Of a stretch of 7,342 bases of DNA, positions 6,262-7,342 are shown in pieces. The stretch is from Saprospiraceae bacterium (GTDB lineage: Bacteria; Bacteroidota; Bacteroidia; Chitinophagales; Saprospiraceae): the NCBI GenBank assembly GCA_020528935.1, contig JAJDFU010000502.1, forward strand, positions 3,825-11,166. Direction: 5' to 3'. How positions within the stretch are numbered: position 1 is the first letter of the stretch; every line of letters begins with the position of its first letter. The notes under the pieces are model-generated. The model saw only the letters and a list, made by a program, of their open reading frames with translations. It had not been told where the DNA came from and did no database searches. Both the position numbers and the translations under genes were made by a program.

Positions 6262-7342
6262 ATGCGTATCCTTCTTTCCCTTTTGTTGGTCATTTCGGTG
6301 GGGTCGGCGCTTTGCGCTCAGGCCGTATCCAAAGCTCAGCCGGGTGTTTTCGCCCTCACCAACGCGCGCCTGGTGACCGTCACCCAGGGCGTAGTGGAAA
6401 ACGGCAGCCTCCTGATCCGCGACGGGCGGATCGCTCAGCTCGGCACCAATATCGACATTCCGGCCAACGCCCGGGTGATCGACTGCCGGGGCCAGAGCGT
6501 GTACCCCGGATTTATCGACGGCGGCACCAAGCTGGGGCTGGGCGAGATCGGCTCCATCTCCCTGACTCAGGATGCCAACGAAGTGGGCGATATCGTACCG
6601 CATATGAAAGCGCTCACGGCCGTCAACCCCAACTCGGTGGCCATCCCCGTCACCCGGGTCAACGGCGTGACCACGGTGCTCACCGTACCTCAGGGCGGGC
6701 TCTTCCCCGGCCAGGCGGCCCTGATCAACCTCCTGGGGTACACCCCCGACCAGATGTACGCCGGCTTCCAGGGGGTGGTGTTGCGCTACCCGGCCAGCGG
6801 CCGGCGCGGCCGCCGCGATCGCCGCAGCGAAGAAGAGCGCAAAAAGGAAGAGGAGAAAGCCCTCAAACAGCTGAACGAGCTGTGGGAGCAGGCCGTGCTC
6901 TACGCCCGCATCGACTCGGCCGCCCGGGCCGGTGCTGCGGTGCAGGCCGAGCCCAATCCGCCCCTGCAGGCCCTGGCACCGGTGGTGCGGGGCGAAGCCA
7001 CCCTGCTGGTGGAGGTCGACAAGGAAAAGGACATCCTCTCGGCCCTGCGCTGGGTGAAGGAGAAGAAGATCGAACGGGTGGTTTTCACCGGCCTGCAGGA
7101 AGGCTGGCGCGTGGCTGACAGCCTGGCCGCCGCCCGGATGCCCGTCATTGCCGGGCCGTTGCTGAGTACGCCCAGCCGCAGCAGCGACCGCTACGCCACT
7201 ACCTCACCCAATCCCGCCCAAATGCAACAGGCCGGCCTGCCGCTGGGCCTGCGCACCGACGAGACCGAGAACGTGCGCAACCTACCCTTACACGCCGGCC
7301 TGGCAGCGGCCTCCGGGCTGGGCAAGGAGGAGGCCCTGAAGG
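6262..7342 (+). CDS. Exported amidohydrolase-like protein with degenerate metal site, 3'-truncated by the window
   Basis: The frame is open from ATG 6262 to the window end (360 codons seen). A signal peptide (MRILLSLLLVISVGSALCA, cleavage near residue 19) indicates export. Residues 31-86 form the N-terminal beta part (GSLLIRDGRIAQLG, then VYPGFIDGG) and the barrel follows. The HxH motif reads GTK (Gly88, Lys90), so both ligand histidines are missing. The next barrel His is Glu251 or nearby, while an Asp equivalent to the catalytic one may remain at 333 (LRTDETENVRNLP). The stretch GVTTVLTVPQGGLFPGQAAL (135-154) continues into LLGYTPDQM and aligns without gaps to the matching part of the first operon gene, as do the N-terminal domains and EGWRVADSLAA. 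Residues 181-206 are a strongly charged Arg/Glu/Lys insertion, probably helical. It belongs to a group often annotated simply as amidohydrolase. A normal hydrolase role is doubtful, and the unseen C-terminus limits this call. Confidence 0.85.
   Translation, partial: MRILLSLLLVISVGSALCAQAVSKAQPGVFALTNARLVTVTQGVVENGSLLIRDGRIAQLGTNIDIPANARVIDCRGQSVYPGFIDGGTKLGLGEIGSISLTQDANEVGDIVPHMKALTAVNPNSVAIPVTRVNGVTTVLTVPQGGLFPGQAALINLLGYTPDQMYAGFQGVVLRYPASGRRGRRDRRSEEERKKEEEKALKQLNELWEQAVLYARIDSAARAGAAVQAEPNPPLQALAPVVRGEATLLVEVDKEKDILSALRWVKEKKIERVVFTGLQEGWRVADSLAAARMPVIAGPLLSTPSRSSDRYATTSPNPAQMQQAGLPLGLRTDETENVRNLPLHAGLAAASGLGKEEALK

Noticed and set aside
6312..7118. Plus-strand frame of 268 codons inside the third amidohydrolase gene
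   Set aside because: It is an out-of-frame reading rich in Arg, Gly and Pro. The overlapping frame from 6262 encodes a signal peptide and family motifs.

Overview
The window looks like a chromosomal piece of a GC-rich (roughly 60% by eye) member of the Bacteroidota, perhaps a Saprospiria/Lewinella-type marine or wastewater bacterium. This rests on two near-consensus Bacteroidota -7 promoter motifs (TAnnTTTG), the absence of clear Shine-Dalgarno sequences before the starts, and protein types typical of that phylum. The exact lineage is inference. I see no tRNA, rRNA, CRISPR array, insertion sequence or phage gene.

Layout: (1) bases 1-939, + strand, 3' part of the gene for the E2 subunit of 2-oxoglutarate dehydrogenase (dihydrolipoyl succinyltransferase), with an apparent one-base frameshift at the window edge; (2) 940-1118, a gene-free stretch between convergent genes, rich in inverted repeats; (3) 3050-1119, - strand, a polytopic membrane protein with C-terminal TPR repeats resembling the TMTC/GT-C O-mannosyltransferase-like family; (4) 3051-3141, a compact divergent promoter region; (5) 3142 to the window end, + strand, a tight operon of three exported amidohydrolase-superfamily proteins with gaps of 36 and 39 bp.

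The amidohydrolase operon is the most interesting part. The middle protein (4888-6222) keeps the full set of plausible metal ligands (HSH, a Lys, HCH, His, Asp). The two flanking proteins are paralogs of each other and have lost metal ligands at the canonical HxH motif and elsewhere: LSH in the first, GTK in the third. The first also carries a C-terminal beta-rich domain. All three start with signal peptides, so they should act in the periplasm or at the cell surface. A reasonable reading is one catalytic subunit expressed with two catalytically impaired paralogs that could serve as structural, substrate-binding or regulatory partners. The substrate cannot be read from the sequence, and there is nothing to link the operon functionally to the E2 gene or the TPR membrane protein.
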